From Winogradskyella sp. (lineage in GTDB: Bacteria > Bacteroidota > Bacteroidia > Flavobacteriales > Flavobacteriaceae), in the NCBI GenBank assembly GCA_002722255.1, contig PBLD01000001.1, positions 219,855 through 283,854 of the forward strand: a stretch of DNA of 64,000 nt, in the 5' to 3' direction. Both the position numbers and the translations under genes were made by a program. Shown piece by piece: positions 31,773 to 42,328 of the stretch; position 1 is the stretch's first letter; the number at the start of each line of letters is the position of its first letter. The notes under the pieces are model-generated. The model saw nothing but the letters and a program-made list of their open reading frames with translations. It did no database searches and was not told the DNA's origin.

Positions 31773-32643
31773 ACCGTCAATCGTACCCAAAGAAATCAGG
31801 AACCTGATTTATACTATCCGGGGCAAACAGGTAATGTTGGATAGTGACCTCGCTGCCTTATATCAGGTAGAAACAAAGAACCTGAACAAAGCCGTTAAAA
31901 GAAATATTGAGCGATTTCCTGTATCATTCTGCTTTCAACTGACCGAAGAGGAAGTTGAAAACTTGAGGTTCCAAATTGGAACCTCAAGTTTGAGCTACGG
32001 CGGCAGACGTTATTTACCCTATGTTTTTACCGAACAAGGCGTTGCAATGGCATCTGCCATACTCCGTTCAGACATAGCCGTTAAAATGAGTGTTGAAATA
32101 ATGGAAGCCTTTGTAGAAATGCGGCGTATGCTTATTAGCAATGCTTCTTTGTTTCATCGTTTGGATAATATCGAGTTAAAGCAACTGGAAGCCGACCAAA
32201 AATTTGAAGAGATTTTTAAGGCTTTGGAAAGTGATAAGCTGCACAGCGAAAAAGGCATTTTCTATAACGGGCAGGTTTTTGATGCCTATGCCTTTGTTTC
32301 CGATATTATCCGCAATGCCACAAGTTCCATTATCCTGCTTGATAATTATGTGGATGATACCGTGCTTACGTTATTGGGGAAACGCAAAGACAATGTAACA
32401 GCCACAATCCTTACTAAAAATATCAGTAATCAATTACGGTTGGATTTACAACGCTACAATAGCCAATATCCTCCGGTAGATATTGAGCTTTTCTCCGATG
32501 CCCACGACCGTTTCTTGATTATTGACCATACAGAACTCTACCACATCGGGGCATCACTCAAAGACCTGGGCAAAAAATGGTTTGCCTTTTCAAGAATGGA
32601 TATTGAAGTCGGCAGGATGCTTCAAATCTTGAATAAGCCATAA
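31762..32643 (+). CDS. ORF6N domain protein with phospholipase-D-like C terminus
   Basis: A 293-residue protein starting at MENKPSIVPKEI; the longer start at 31708 overlaps topB by 65 bp and adds an unrelated leader, so 31762 is preferred. Residues about 10-120 are the phage-type ORF6N DNA-binding domain (IYTIRGKQVMLDSDLAALYQVETKNLN, broken here across two halves, and RYLPYVFTEQGVAMAS). The C-terminal part has YAFVSDIIRNATSSIILLDNYVDD and HDRFLIIDHTELYHIGASLKD, resembling one HxK-type half of a phospholipase D/nuclease domain with Arg replacing Lys. Found on many Bacteroidota mobile elements; function unproven. Confidence 0.8.
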   Translation: MENKPSIVPKEIRNLIYTIRGKQVMLDSDLAALYQVETKNLNKAVKRNIERFPVSFCFQLTEEEVENLRFQIGTSSLSYGGRRYLPYVFTEQGVAMASAILRSDIAVKMSVEIMEAFVEMRRMLISNASLFHRLDNIELKQLEADQKFEEIFKALESDKLHSEKGIFYNGQVFDAYAFVSDIIRNATSSIILLDNYVDDTVLTLLGKRKDNVTATILTKNISNQLRLDLQRYNSQYPPVDIELFSDAHDRFLIIDHTELYHIGASLKDLGKKWFAFSRMDIEVGRMLQILNKP

Positions 32644-32648
32644 AAATG

Positions 32649-32674
32649 AACCTCCGAATTATCGGAGGTTTTTT
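32649..32674 (+). terminator. Terminator after the ORF6N gene
   Basis: AACCTCCGA and TCGGAGGTT arms with a 4-nt loop and a T-run. Confidence 0.92.
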
Positions 32675-32686
32675 GTTGCCTATTAC

Positions 32687-32756
32687 GCCAAATCCTGCCT
32701 TTCAAAGCCAAACCCTGCAACATTCTCATAGGCATTTGCTCCTGCTTCTAATTTTA
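32687..32756 (+). promoter_or_regulatory. Class 3 ICE promoter: phased GCC array (site C)
   Basis: Units at 32687 (GCCAAATCCT), 32697 (GCCTTTCAAA), 32707 (GCCAAACCCT) and 32717 (GCAACATTCT). The -7 octamer TAATTTTA starts at 32749, exactly 32 nt after the last unit start. Drives the DUF1896 and methylase-helicase genes. Confidence 0.72.
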
Positions 32757-32789
32757 GGATTTAAGTAAAATTCTAAAACAAAATATAGT

Positions 32790-33227
32790 ATGGATGTACA
32801 GCAAAAAGACCTATCGTATTTCAGATTACGACTGCAAGAACTGTTAAACAGTAGCTTCCCCGAAAAGGCACACGACCAAAAATTTATCGACCAGCGTTCT
32901 TCGTGGGCTTCCAATGCTTATGAGGGTGCTTTCAGGGCGGGAAACCCCATTGAGCAATGCAATGAAATAGCCAACTACATACTTTTTGAGGGCTTACACT
33001 TCTCCAAATTCGACACTGTTTTTCAGGTGGTATGCAATGAGTTTGATACCGTAATGGCAGATGAGGAACTGCGACCGTTTGCCCTTAAAATGTTCCCTGT
33101 CTGTGAGGCTGTTCTCGCAGGATATGAATTAACCGATGATTTCGCCTACGGTTATGAGTTTGATTTACTCTATACCGAACTGACTGGAACCATCGCAATA
33201 TGGATAGAGGAAAATGGGCTTCAGTAA
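32790..33227 (+). CDS. DUF1896 family protein
   Basis: A 145-residue protein of the DUF1896 family, recognised from [20 protein letters not shown], the block [20 protein letters not shown] and [15 protein letters not shown]. It is all-helical and acidic with no catalytic motif. Members occur in Bacteroidota ICEs just before the large methylase-helicase gene, as here; the two genes overlap by 14 bp and are surely cotranscribed. It may be a partner or modulator of that enzyme. Confidence 0.85.
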   Translation: MDVQQKDLSYFRLRLQELLNSSFPEKAHDQKFIDQRSSWASNAYEGAFRAGNPIEQCNEIANYILFEGLHFSKFDTVFQVVCNEFDTVMADEELRPFALKMFPVCEAVLAGYELTDDFAYGYEFDLLYTELTGTIAIWIEENGLQ

Positions 33228-36200
33228 GAAGCAACATCTCCAACAGAATATTGATGCCCTGCGAATTGCTTTTAAACTGGAAAAGGAGAAACGGCAAGCC
33301 ACCGTAGGCGAAAGACTGCTAATGATGCAATACAGCGGATTTGGCGGTCTTAAATTCGTGCTGAACCCCATAGCCAACGAAATAGACATCAATCATTGGA
33401 GAAAAACCGAACACGACCTTTTCCCTATTACGCAGGAACTCCACCAACTGCTCAAAGAAAATTCCGAAGACGATAAGCAATACCGCAGGTATGTGGACAG
33501 TATGAAAAGTTCCGTACTGACAGCTTTTTATACACCGCCACAGGTAATAGATGCGATTTCCGCAACCTTGCGTGAAAGAGGTCTGAACATTGATAAATTC
33601 CTTGAACCGTCCGCAGGTATCGGCTCATTCGTACAGTCCTTTTCGGAAAACCAACAAAGTATTACCGCTTATGAAAAAGACTTGCTCACAGGCAAGATTT
33701 TAAAACAGCTTTACCCCGAAAGCAATATCCGTGTAAGTGGTTTTGAAGAAATTCTCGAAAAGGAACAAAACAGCTATGATGTAATTGCCAGCAATATACC
33801 ATTTGGCGATACTTCCGTTTTCGACCTTTCCTATTCCCGTAGCAGGGACAGTGCAAAAGTACAGGCAGCCCGAAGCATACACAATTACTTTTTTCTGAAA
33901 GGTGCTGATATGCTCCGTGAGGGCGGTTTGTTGGTTTACATTACTTCACAGGGCATTCTGAACAGCCCTAAGAACGAACCCATACGCAAGGCGTTAATGC
34001 AGGATAATAATCTGGTTTCGGTTGTTCGCTTACCCAACAATCTTTTTACAGAATATGCAGGTACAGAAGTCGGAAGCGACCTGATTATCCTGCAAAAGAA
34101 TACGGCAAAACAAAATCTGACCGAAAGGGAAGATCTGTTTTGCCAAAGCAGGCAAACAGAATACAATACACCTGGTAATGCACTCTTTCAGGACAACACA
34201 AGGATTGTGCATACCGAACGTAAATTAGATACCGACCCATACGGACAACCTGCATTAATCTATACGCATAAAGACGGCGTTGAGGGAATTGCCAAAGATT
34301 TAAAACAAATGCTTTCCGAAGATTTTGGCAAGCACCTGAATATAGGTTTGTACAAAGGCGAACGGAACGATGAACCTATAATACAAATTCCGATTGAACC
34401 AACGGTTACACCTCCGGTTATTGAGCCTGTAATCATTCAGCCAAAACCGCAACCTGTACCCACGCCTGTAACCCATCGGGAAAGCCCACAGGAATTAAAG
34501 CAACTAAGCATCTTCGACCTGTTTGAAAATGCGGACGAACCTGTAATGGTTGCTGCTCCGCCCAAAAGAACCACGCAAGCCAAAAGGCAAAGCACTAAAA
34601 CAAACCGCCGTGCAATAGGTCGCCAAACCGACCTGTTCAGTGCGATGCAACAACCTTATACGCCTCCTGTTACTAATAGACCTACCAATGGAAATACATC
34701 AGCCAACGGCAAAAAACAGGAAGTTATCGGCGACCTGTTTTCAAGTATCAATGAGAATGGCCAAGCTGATAAGCCAGCTATTCCCGATACCATTCCCGAA
34801 CCTGCTCCGTACAGTGGCAAACTGCAATCGTTCCATCGCAACGATTGCCTTGTGGTGGATAATGGTTGGGTCGGTCATCTGCAAGATGTAGATATAGCAG
34901 ACGGTACGGCTGTATTCCACCCTTTACAGTTACCGACCTTACAGAAAGCAAGAGCCGAAGCGTATATCGGGGTGCGTGATGTTTACCAACAGCTTTACAC
35001 AAAAGAGGCACAGCATCAGACCGAATACAAAGAAGAAAGGGAAAACCTTAATCGCCTTTACGATGCCTTTATTAAAAGGTACGGCAACCTCAACAGTGCC
35101 GATAATATCAAGCTCATCAAAACGGATAGTTCCGGTAAGGAAATCCCTTATTTGGAACGTGTTATTGGTGGCGTGGTACACAAAGCCGATATATTCAGCA
35201 GACCTGTTAGTTTTTCTACTATAACCATAGCAACGGATAATCCCGAAGAAGCGTTATCAGCTTCGTTGAACAAGTACGGAAGCGTGGATTTGGACTTTAT
35301 GTCCGAAATCAGCGGTATGCCTGACGATGCTTTGAAAGAAGCCTTACACGGTCGTATCTACTACAATCCACTTCAAAAGGAATATGAAATAGCCGAACGC
35401 TGGATTGCAGGGAACGTAGTGGAAAAAGCGGAGAAAGTCAGAGCCTATCTCGAAAGCAATCCCGATGATACACAAGCCAAAGAAAGCCTTACCGTATTAG
35501 AGGAAGCAAGACCAATACGAATTGAATTTGAAGAACTCGATTTTAATCTGGGCGAACGCTGGATACCCACAGGTATTTATGCCCGGTTTGCATCGCACCT
35601 GTTCGATGCAGAAGTCCGTGTCCATTATTCCGACAGTGCCGATGACTTTTCCGTAACCTGCAAACAGAAGAACGTACACATTTGGGAGAAATACGCCGTC
35701 AAAGCCCAAAGCCGGACGTATGATGGGATTGCCCTGCTCAAACACGCCCTTGTCAATACCACGCCCGATATTTCAAAAACAATAACGGTTGAAGGCAAAG
35801 ATGTCAAAGTGCGGGATATGGAAGCCATACAAATGGCGAATACTAAGATTGATGAAATCCGCAACGCCTTTACCGATTGGCTTCACGCCCAAAACGATGA
35901 GTTCAAAACAAGGCTGACCGACCAATATAATGATACGTTTAACTGTTTCGTCCGCCCTAACTACGACGGCACACATCAGGAGTTTCCGGGATTAGACTGC
36001 AAGGGCTTAGGCATTAATGACCTGTATTCGAGCCAAAAGGATGCCGTTTGGATGATAAAGCTCAACAACGGGGCAATTTGCGACCACGAAGTAGGTGCAG
36101 GAAAAACGTTGGTAATGTGTACGGCTGCACAGGAAATGAAGCGTTTGGGGTTAGCCCATAAGCCTATGATTATCGGGCTGAAAAGCAATGTTCACGAAAT

Positions 36201-38634
36201 TGCCGAAGCCTACCGCACGGCTTACCCACACGCAAAAATTCTGTTTCCTGGCAAGGAAGATTTTACGCCCCAAAAACGCCTGCGGATTTTTGGCGACATT
36301 AAAAACAACGATTGGGATTGTGTGATACTGACACACGACCAATTCGGAATGATACCGCAATCGCCCGAAATTCAAAAAGAAATACTCCAAATAGAATTAG
36401 ACAGCGTAGAGCGTAACCTCGATGCCCTGCAATCGCAAGGCAAGGAAGTTACCAGAGGGATGCTTGCCGGAGTAATCAAGCGGAAAGAAAACCTCGAAGT
36501 CAAGCTCAAAACCCTGCAACACGATATTGAAAACCGAAAAGATGATGTGGTGGATTTTAAGATGATGGGCATTGACCACTTGTTCGTTGATGAAAGCCAC
36601 CAATTCAAAAACCTGATGTTCAACACAAGGCATACAAGGGTTGCCGGATTGGGCAATGTGGACGGAAGCCAAAAAGCATTGAACCTGCTCTTTGCTATCC
36701 GTACTATTCAGGAGCGTACCAATGCGGATATGGGAGCAACCTTTCTTTCAGGAACTACCATCAGCAACTCATTAACGGAACTATATCTGCTGTTCAAATA
36801 CCTGCGACCACGGGCATTGGAAAAACAGGGCATTCATTCTTTTGATGCGTGGGCAGCTATCTATGCAAGGAAAACGACCGATTATGAATTTTCTGTTGCT
36901 AACAACATTGTAGCTAAAGAACGTTTCCGATACTTTATCAAAGTGCCGGAACTGGCACAATTCTACTCCGAAATTACGGATTACCGAACGGCAAAAGATA
37001 TAGGAATTGACCGCCCCAATAAGAACGAGGTGTTGTACAATATACCGCCTACTCCCGACCAGGAAGAATTTATCCAAAGTCTGATGGAATTTGCAAAAAC
37101 AGGAAAAGGAGAACTACTCGGAAGAGCACCTTTATCTCCATCGGAAGAAAAAGCAAAGATGCTCATCGCAACGGACTACGCCCGTAAAATGTCTTTGGAT
37201 ATGCGGATGGTAAGCGGTGCGTATGATGACCACCCCGATAACAAGGCTTCGCATTGTGCGGCAAACATTACCAAGTATTACAACCAATACAACGCACAGA
37301 AAGGAACACAGTTCGTTTTCTCCGATTTGGGAACCTACAAGCCGGGCGAATGGAATGTGTACTCCGAAATCAAACGCAAGCTCGTGGAAGACCACGGCAT
37401 ACCTGCAAACGAAATCCGTTTTATACAGGAAGGCAAAAATGATAAGCAACGTAAGGAACTTATCAAAGGAATGAACGAGGGCAAAATCCGTGTGTTGTTC
37501 GGTTCCACAAGTATGCTCGGAACTGGCGTGAACGCACAGAAAAGAGCCGTTGCCGTTCATCATCTCGATACGCCGTGGCGACCAAGCGACCTTGCTCAAA
37601 GGGACGGCAGAGCCGTTCGAAAAGGTAATGAGATTGCCAAATTCTTTGCCGATAACAAAGTAGATGTGATTATCTATGCCGTAGAAAAATCATTGGATAG
37701 TTACAAGTTCAATCTGTTGTACAATAAGCAACTTTTTATAGACCAATTAAAAAACAATAACCTCGGCAAACGTACTATTGACGAGGGCAGTATGGACGAA
37801 AAATCGGGAATGAATTTTTCGGAATACGTGGCTATCCTATCAGGAAATACAGACCTGTTGGATAAAGCCAAATTGGAAAAACAGATTGCCGGGTTGGAAA
37901 GCGAAAAACAGGCGTTCAACCGTTCAAAGTATAGTGCGAAGTACAAATTGGAAGATTATACGGAAATGTTGCAAAGCACTCAATCTCGTTTAAACCGTAT
38001 GAGCCTTGATTGGAATAATCTGCAAGAGCGTATCCAAAAACGGTCAGACGGTACAATCGTAAATCCTGTACAGTTGGATGGCTTACCGCCCAATGCCGAT
38101 ATTAAACAAATCGGTGCAAAACTCAACCAGATTGCGGACAAAGCCCGAACCGGAGGTCAGTATGAAGAAATCGGTACGTTATACGGATTTACGCTTTTGG
38201 TAAAAACGGAAATGTCCGAAAAAGAGGGTGTGGATATAAGGGTAAACCGTTTTTTGGTACAGGGCGAGGGCAATATCAAATATACCTACAACAACGGTGT
38301 GATTGCTAAAGATGAAAAGCTGGCTGCTACGAACTTCCTTAATGCACTGGAGAAATTGCCCGGCTATATCGAGCAGGAGCACAAGAAAATTACGGAGATA
38401 CAAAAAGACCTGCCCATTCTTCAGGAAGTGGTTAACGGTACTTGGTCGAAAGAAAGTAAACTGGGCGAACTCAAAACGGAACTGGCTGCCGTAGAAAGAA
38501 AGATACAGCTATCTATTACACCAGAAACCAAACAAGATGCTCCGGAGCAGGCAGAAAAGCAGAAAGAAGCTCCAAAGGTTCAGGAAAGCATTATACGGAC
38601 AAAAGGTATTCATTTGCCTCGTGGCGTATTGTAA
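33214..38634 (+). CDS. Giant N6-DNA methylase/helicase fusion
   Basis: A single 1806-residue protein. Residues about 90-300 form an N6-adenine methylase domain: [11 protein letters not shown] (AdoMet site, about 131-141) and SNIPFGD as the catalytic NPPF-type motif (about 192-198). Residues about 380-545 are a Pro/Gln/Lys-rich linker. The C-terminal half is an SNF2-like superfamily 2 helicase: [12 protein letters not shown] (Walker A, about 956-968), VDESHQFKN (DEAH-type box, about 1124-1132) and [11 protein letters not shown] (motif VI, about 1461-1471), ending in a coiled coil. Such methylase-helicases are hallmark genes of CTnDOT-like ICEs and large plasmids; protection of incoming DNA from restriction is a reasonable inference, not shown. 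Confidence 0.9.
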   Translation: MGFSKKQHLQQNIDALRIAFKLEKEKRQATVGERLLMMQYSGFGGLKFVLNPIANEIDINHWRKTEHDLFPITQELHQLLKENSEDDKQYRRYVDSMKSSVLTAFYTPPQVIDAISATLRERGLNIDKFLEPSAGIGSFVQSFSENQQSITAYEKDLLTGKILKQLYPESNIRVSGFEEILEKEQNSYDVIASNIPFGDTSVFDLSYSRSRDSAKVQAARSIHNYFFLKGADMLREGGLLVYITSQGILNSPKNEPIRKALMQDNNLVSVVRLPNNLFTEYAGTEVGSDLIILQKNTAKQNLTEREDLFCQSRQTEYNTPGNALFQDNTRIVHTERKLDTDPYGQPALIYTHKDGVEGIAKDLKQMLSEDFGKHLNIGLYKGERNDEPIIQIPIEPTVTPPVIEPVIIQPKPQPVPTPVTHRESPQELKQLSIFDLFENADEPVMVAAPPKRTTQAKRQSTKTNRRAIGRQTDLFSAMQQPYTPPVTNRPTNGNTSANGKKQEVIGDLFSSINENGQADKPAIPDTIPEPAPYSGKLQSFHRNDCLVVDNGWVGHLQDVDIADGTAVFHPLQLPTLQKARAEAYIGVRDVYQQLYTKEAQHQTEYKEERENLNRLYDAFIKRYGNLNSADNIKLIKTDSSGKEIPYLERVIGGVVHKADIFSRPVSFSTITIATDNPEEALSASLNKYGSVDLDFMSEISGMPDDALKEALHGRIYYNPLQKEYEIAERWIAGNVVEKAEKVRAYLESNPDDTQAKESLTVLEEARPIRIEFEELDFNLGERWIPTGIYARFASHLFDAEVRVHYSDSADDFSVTCKQKNVHIWEKYAVKAQSRTYDGIALLKHALVNTTPDISKTITVEGKDVKVRDMEAIQMANTKIDEIRNAFTDWLHAQNDEFKTRLTDQYNDTFNCFVRPNYDGTHQEFPGLDCKGLGINDLYSSQKDAVWMIKLNNGAICDHEVGAGKTLVMCTAAQEMKRLGLAHKPMIIGLKSNVHEIAEAYRTAYPHAKILFPGKEDFTPQKRLRIFGDIKNNDWDCVILTHDQFGMIPQSPEIQKEILQIELDSVERNLDALQSQGKEVTRGMLAGVIKRKENLEVKLKTLQHDIENRKDDVVDFKMMGIDHLFVDESHQFKNLMFNTRHTRVAGLGNVDGSQKALNLLFAIRTIQERTNADMGATFLSGTTISNSLTELYLLFKYLRPRALEKQGIHSFDAWAAIYARKTTDYEFSVANNIVAKERFRYFIKVPELAQFYSEITDYRTAKDIGIDRPNKNEVLYNIPPTPDQEEFIQSLMEFAKTGKGELLGRAPLSPSEEKAKMLIATDYARKMSLDMRMVSGAYDDHPDNKASHCAANITKYYNQYNAQKGTQFVFSDLGTYKPGEWNVYSEIKRKLVEDHGIPANEIRFIQEGKNDKQRKELIKGMNEGKIRVLFGSTSMLGTGVNAQKRAVAVHHLDTPWRPSDLAQRDGRAVRKGNEIAKFFADNKVDVIIYAVEKSLDSYKFNLLYNKQLFIDQLKNNNLGKRTIDEGSMDEKSGMNFSEYVAILSGNTDLLDKAKLEKQIAGLESEKQAFNRSKYSAKYKLEDYTEMLQSTQSRLNRMSLDWNNLQERIQKRSDGTIVNPVQLDGLPPNADIKQIGAKLNQIADKARTGGQYEEIGTLYGFTLLVKTEMSEKEGVDIRVNRFLVQGEGNIKYTYNNGVIAKDEKLAATNFLNALEKLPGYIEQEHKKITEIQKDLPILQEVVNGTWSKESKLGELKTELAAVERKIQLSITPETKQDAPEQAEKQKEAPKVQESIIRTKGIHLPRGVL

Positions 38635-38656
38635 AACCTGAACGGGCAGGCAATAA

Positions 38657-38685
38657 AAAAGGGAGGTCATTTAAGCCTCCCTTTT
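38657..38685. terminator. Bidirectional terminator between convergent genes
   Basis: Perfect 10-bp arms AAAAGGGAGG (38657-38666) and CCTCCCTTTT (38676-38685) with A- and T-runs on both sides; lies between the methylase-helicase and the coupling-protein stop. Confidence 0.9.
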
Positions 38686-38688
38686 AAA

Positions 38689-40689
38689 TTATCCGTCCTG
38701 TACCAAATGCTGCAAGTTCGGGTCATTCTTGATACGCTCCATTTCGCTAACAACAATATTCAGGATGTCTTTTTTTATCTGTTTGTAATTGCTTTCAATT
38801 TCCTGCTTCATTTTATCCTCGCCCTGCTCATTTACAAAAGATAAGATTTGGGGTATCTTTTGGTAGGCTTTGGTTTCGGCGGCTACCTTTTCATTATCTA
38901 CCACGATTTCGGCGTGAAATATCTTTTGCTCGATACGTTCATCAAAGTTATCCGATACAGAACCGACAAACATACCCTGTGTAAGCGTTGAAATTTTGGA
39001 AGCCGGAATAAGGCTGTCTAACTGTGTGGAAATAGAGGTGGATTTATCATTGCGGTTAATGGTCATACTCTGACGTTTCTGTAATACTTTACCGAAACGC
39101 TCCGAAAGACTTTTTGCCGTTTCTCCAACCACCTGACCACTGAATATATTACCTACCGTATTCTGTATTACCTTGCTTTCCTTGTCGCCGTAATCCCTCG
39201 TTAATTGCGAAAAATCCTGGAAGCCCAAACATACTGCCACCTTATTACTTCTCGCAGTTGCAATAAGATTATCCAGTCCTCTGAAGTAAATCGTGGGTAA
39301 CTCATCTATGATAACCGAACTCTTTAATTGTCCTTTTTTGTTGATGAGCTTGACAATTCGGGAATTGTACAACCCTAATGCTGCTGAATAAATATTTTGG
39401 CGGTCGGGATTGTTACCCACGCACAAAATCTTCGGCTCGTTCGGGTTATTGATGTCGAGTGTAAAATCATCCCCGGTCATTACCCAGTACAACTGCGGGC
39501 TAATCATTCTTGACAAAGGTATTTTTGCCGATGCTATCTGCCCTTGTAACTGGTCTTGTGCGCCACCTTGCCACGCATCCATAAAGGGCGACAAATAGTT
39601 TTCCAAATCGGGGTATGAGGTTAAAATCGTGAATACGTCCGAATACTTTTTGTTCAGCAATTCAATGGCGTGTGGGAACGTACAATACTTGCCATCCTCA
39701 TAGATTTTCAGATACCAAATAATAGCAGCTAAAAGAATAATTGGGCTTTCCACGAAAAAATCGCCTTGCTTCTGTATCCACGACCTGTTGAGGTTTAGCA
39801 TTATGGTATAAGCCGCTTCGTAAGCATCAGAAATGTCGGTCATAAAATCGGGATTGAGTGGATTACAACGGTGGCTCTTGCGTGGGTCGTCGAAATTTAT
39901 CACGTAAAATTTCGGCTGTACCTTGTATTTATCCCGGTGCTTTAGTAAATGATTGTAGGCGATAGTCGAAAGGTCGTCAAACTTGAAATCGTAGATGTAC
40001 ATACTAAAGCCTTTTTCTATCTGCTGCTTGATGTAGTTGTTTACGATGGCATAAGATTTACCGGAACCCGGAGTACCCAACACGATTGATGCCCTGAAAG
40101 GATTTACAATGTTTATCCAACCGTTGTTCCATTTGCCTTTGTAGTAAAATTTGGTGGGCAGGTTGACGGAATACTCGTTTTCCATCAGCTTGGTTTCCTG
40201 TTGAAAGCTCTCGTTTTCGTTATTGAAAACATCGTCCATTAGGTTGGTACGGAGCAATCGGCTCATCCATACGCCTGCCATCAGCAAGGCGATATAACCT
40301 AACGAGATAGTAAGAATATACAGAAATGTGCTTGTTGCGGGGGATAGCTTTAGCAATGGTGTGTTCAGGAAGAACAGCGCAAAGCCAATGCCCAACGCCA
40401 CATAAATTTTAGACCAGGTTATCTTCTCATTCTTTACACCCTTTGTCCCTAAGCAACTCAAAGCCAGTAAAACCAAAGCGAATGCTTTTGTATAAAGGGT
40501 ATGTGAAAACAAGCCCGCCGTACGGTCGAAATTGCCTAACATCTTGTTGATTACTTCCAACGTCCAGCCACGTTCTAAAAAGAAACCGTAGCAGAACCAA
40601 TAAAGGTGCATCAGCACCAAAAGAATACTGACTGCCCGCATAAAAGCCATTATTTTGGCAAGCCCTCTTAAATCGTCTTCTCCCTGCAT
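38689..40689 (-). CDS. Type IV coupling protein (TraG/VirD4 family, MobC of CTnDOT-like ICEs)
   Basis: A 666-residue inner-membrane ATPase that links the relaxosome to the secretion channel. The first 150 residues have about four membrane segments; the Walker A GTPGSGKSYAIV is near residues 205-216 and the Walker B SVIIDELPTIYF near 462-473. A TraG/VirD4 C-terminal pattern (ATARSNKVAVCLGFQDFSQL) follows. It is transcribed divergently from the neighbouring cargo direction only in its promoter use: its own class 3 promoter lies at 40715-40784, so it does not depend on the mob genes upstream. The GNAT/SMR cargo sits between it and the relaxase. Confidence 0.92.
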   Translation of the reverse strand: MQGEDDLRGLAKIMAFMRAVSILLVLMHLYWFCYGFFLERGWTLEVINKMLGNFDRTAGLFSHTLYTKAFALVLLALSCLGTKGVKNEKITWSKIYVALGIGFALFFLNTPLLKLSPATSTFLYILTISLGYIALLMAGVWMSRLLRTNLMDDVFNNENESFQQETKLMENEYSVNLPTKFYYKGKWNNGWINIVNPFRASIVLGTPGSGKSYAIVNNYIKQQIEKGFSMYIYDFKFDDLSTIAYNHLLKHRDKYKVQPKFYVINFDDPRKSHRCNPLNPDFMTDISDAYEAAYTIMLNLNRSWIQKQGDFFVESPIILLAAIIWYLKIYEDGKYCTFPHAIELLNKKYSDVFTILTSYPDLENYLSPFMDAWQGGAQDQLQGQIASAKIPLSRMISPQLYWVMTGDDFTLDINNPNEPKILCVGNNPDRQNIYSAALGLYNSRIVKLINKKGQLKSSVIIDELPTIYFRGLDNLIATARSNKVAVCLGFQDFSQLTRDYGDKESKVIQNTVGNIFSGQVVGETAKSLSERFGKVLQKRQSMTINRNDKSTSISTQLDSLIPASKISTLTQGMFVGSVSDNFDERIEQKIFHAEIVVDNEKVAAETKAYQKIPQILSFVNEQGEDKMKQEIESNYKQIKKDILNIVVSEMERIKNDPNLQHLVQDG

Positions 40690-40714
40690 TATTTTAAGTT
40701 TTAATGTTCGGGCG

Positions 40715-40784
40715 TGAATTTAAAGGCTGTTGCTGTCGGCTCTTAAAATATGGCAGTAAGTGGCGTTGTGTGGCAGTATTTGGC
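40715..40784 (-). promoter_or_regulatory. Class 3 ICE promoter: phased GCC array (site D)
   Basis: On the minus strand, units start at 40784 (GCCAAATACT), 40774 (GCCACACAAC), 40764 (GCCACTTACT) and 40754 (GCCATATTTT). The -7 octamer TAAATTCA starts at 40722, exactly 32 nt after the last unit start. It controls the coupling-protein gene. Confidence 0.72.
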
Positions 40785-40801
40785 AGATTAGTATAAAATG
40801 A

Positions 40802-40826
40802 AAAAGGTAGCAAATCGCTACCTTTT
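40802..40826 (-). terminator. Terminator of the Crp-SMR-GNAT cargo
   Basis: Perfect 10-bp arms AAAAGGTAGC and GCTACCTTTT with a 5-nt loop; it insulates the cargo from the class 3 promoter of the coupling protein. Confidence 0.88.
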
Positions 40827-40914
40827 CAACCTTATTGTAAAATTGATTTTGTCCTTATTCTTTCTCAAAAGTAACGGCTTCGTCCATCTCGCCCCTTGTG
40901 AGGCTCAATTTAAT

Positions 40915-41448
40915 TTACAAAATCCTCTCTTCTAATTTTAATTTCATCATTATATCGGTTTGTTCATCATCGCCTAATTTGAAAATATGCTTGTCAAATT
41001 CAACAAAACCATTTTTCTTATAAAAGCTGATTGCCCGAGGATTTTCTTCCCAAACACCTAACCAAACGTAGTGTGCATTTTTCTGTTTGGCAATTTCAAT
41101 AGCTTTTTCATAAAGCACTTGTCCGACTTTTTTACCGTGAAATTCCTTTAAAACATAAATGCGTTCAATTTCAAGTGCTGTGTCGTCTTGCAATTCTGTT
41201 TGCGATTGCCCGAAATTGATTTTCAAATAACCAACTAATTCGTTTTCAGATAAGGCAAAATAAAACTCGGAACTTTCATTGTTCAATTCTTCTATTAGCT
41301 TTTCATTGGAAAATCCCTCCTCTAAATATGTTGTCATATTCTCTTCTGTATTACTCGAAGAAAATGTTTCTGAAAATGTTTGTCTGCCTATCTGTTGCAG
41401 TTGTTCAATATCGTTTAATGTTACTTTTCTTATTTCCATTGGTTCCAT
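40915..41448 (-). CDS. GNAT-family N-acetyltransferase (cargo, second)
   Basis: A 177-residue acetyltransferase of the PaiA-like type. The acetyl-CoA-binding motif is VLKEFHGKKVGQVLYEKAIE (about residues 94-113, with the Gly-Lys-Lys-Val-Gly loop), followed by AHYVWLGVWEENPRAISFYKKNGF, the typical end of the fold. It probably acetylates a polyamine or small amine; the substrate cannot be read from sequence. Its start codon directly abuts the stop of the GNAT gene at 41449, so the two are cotranscribed. Confidence 0.88.
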   Translation of the reverse strand: MEPMEIRKVTLNDIEQLQQIGRQTFSETFSSSNTEENMTTYLEEGFSNEKLIEELNNESSEFYFALSENELVGYLKINFGQSQTELQDDTALEIERIYVLKEFHGKKVGQVLYEKAIEIAKQKNAHYVWLGVWEENPRAISFYKKNGFVEFDKHIFKLGDDEQTDIMMKLKLEERIL

Positions 41449-41907
41449 CTATTTTAAATTCCATTCGTAGTTAAGCCATTCGGTATTTTCTCTTGCTCCT
41501 AATCGTTCATAAAATTTCACTCCTACTTTATTCCACGGTGCAACCGTCCATTTTATTTGACTGCAATTATTTTGTTCTGCTTCAGTTTTTAACGCATTCA
41601 TTAGTTGTTCGCCAATTTTCTGACCACGATAATTTTCGTCCACATAGAGCTCTTTCATATAAATAGCAGGACGGTTTTGGGCTGTATAAGGAAGAAAATA
41701 ATAAACCAACATTCCTGCGATTTTATCATTATCTTCTGCCACAAGGCAATAAAAATCGGGTGGGTTTTTCTTAAATCCGCTGTTTCTGACAATTTCGGGT
41801 GTAATGGCAAAACTGTCAATGTATTTTTCAAAAACAGCCAATTCTTTCATTAAATGCCAAACTTTCTCGCTGTCCTTTTCTTCGGCTTTTCTTATTGTTA
41901 TATTCAT
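41449..41907 (-). CDS. GNAT-family N-acetyltransferase (diamine acetyltransferase-like)
   Basis: A 152-residue acetyltransferase resembling spermidine/diamine N1-acetyltransferases: MKELYVDENYRGQKIGEQLMNAL has the acetyl-CoA loop (RGQKIG, about residues 94-99), and WTVAPWNKVGVKFYERLGA matches the C-terminal active region with the general-acid Tyr. The N-terminal ELAVFEKY segment also fits that group. In the cargo it follows the SMR gene by 16 nt, suggesting a polyamine- or cation-related detoxification set. Confidence 0.88.
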   Translation of the reverse strand: MNITIRKAEEKDSEKVWHLMKELAVFEKYIDSFAITPEIVRNSGFKKNPPDFYCLVAEDNDKIAGMLVYYFLPYTAQNRPAIYMKELYVDENYRGQKIGEQLMNALKTEAEQNNCSQIKWTVAPWNKVGVKFYERLGARENTEWLNYEWNLK

Positions 41908-41923
41908 TTTTTTAAAACATTAT

Positions 41924-42253
41924 TTAATGAGCTGATACGGCTTTCAGCCCGACAATCGAGCCTATTAAAGTGATAAGAAAAAGTATTCGCAGAAATGTTG
42001 CAGGCTCTTTAAATACAAGAATACCGACTAAAACTGTTCCGACTGCTCCGATACCTGTCCATACGGCATAAGCCGTTCCGATGGGCAAAGTTTGGGTTGC
42101 TTTAATCAAAAGTCCCATACTCATAGTAAGGGTAACGAGAAAACCTGCATACCACAAATACATTTCATTTCCTGTTGTTTCTTTTGCTTTTCCCAAACAG
42201 AATGCAAAAGCCACTTCAAACAACCCTGCTACAACTAAAATTATCCAATTCAT
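41924..42253 (-). CDS. Small multidrug resistance transporter (Gdx/SugE-like)
   Basis: A 109-residue four-helix proton antiporter. The essential Glu is in AGLFEVAFAF (about residue 13). GTAYAVWTGIGAVGTVL (about residues 58-74) matches the Gdx guanidinium-exporter subgroup better than the EmrE subgroup (which usually has GxAYAIWSGxG). The substrate may be guanidinium or small quaternary ammonium ions. No guanidine riboswitch was recognised upstream; regulation is more likely through the Crp-family gene in front. Confidence 0.9.
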   Translation of the reverse strand: MNWIILVVAGLFEVAFAFCLGKAKETTGNEMYLWYAGFLVTLTMSMGLLIKATQTLPIGTAYAVWTGIGAVGTVLVGILVFKEPATFLRILFLITLIGSIVGLKAVSAH

Positions 42254-42328
42254 TTCCTTTGTTCTTTATCTGCAAAGGTCGGAAACGGAATTGAGGTGAA
42301 ATTTTACAAATGATAAAAAATGAGCCGT

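Noticed and set aside
41924-42328. Guanidine riboswitch in front of the Gdx-like SMR gene
   Set aside because: The 75-bp gap after the Crp gene shows no matching conserved sequence, and the gene is within an operon.
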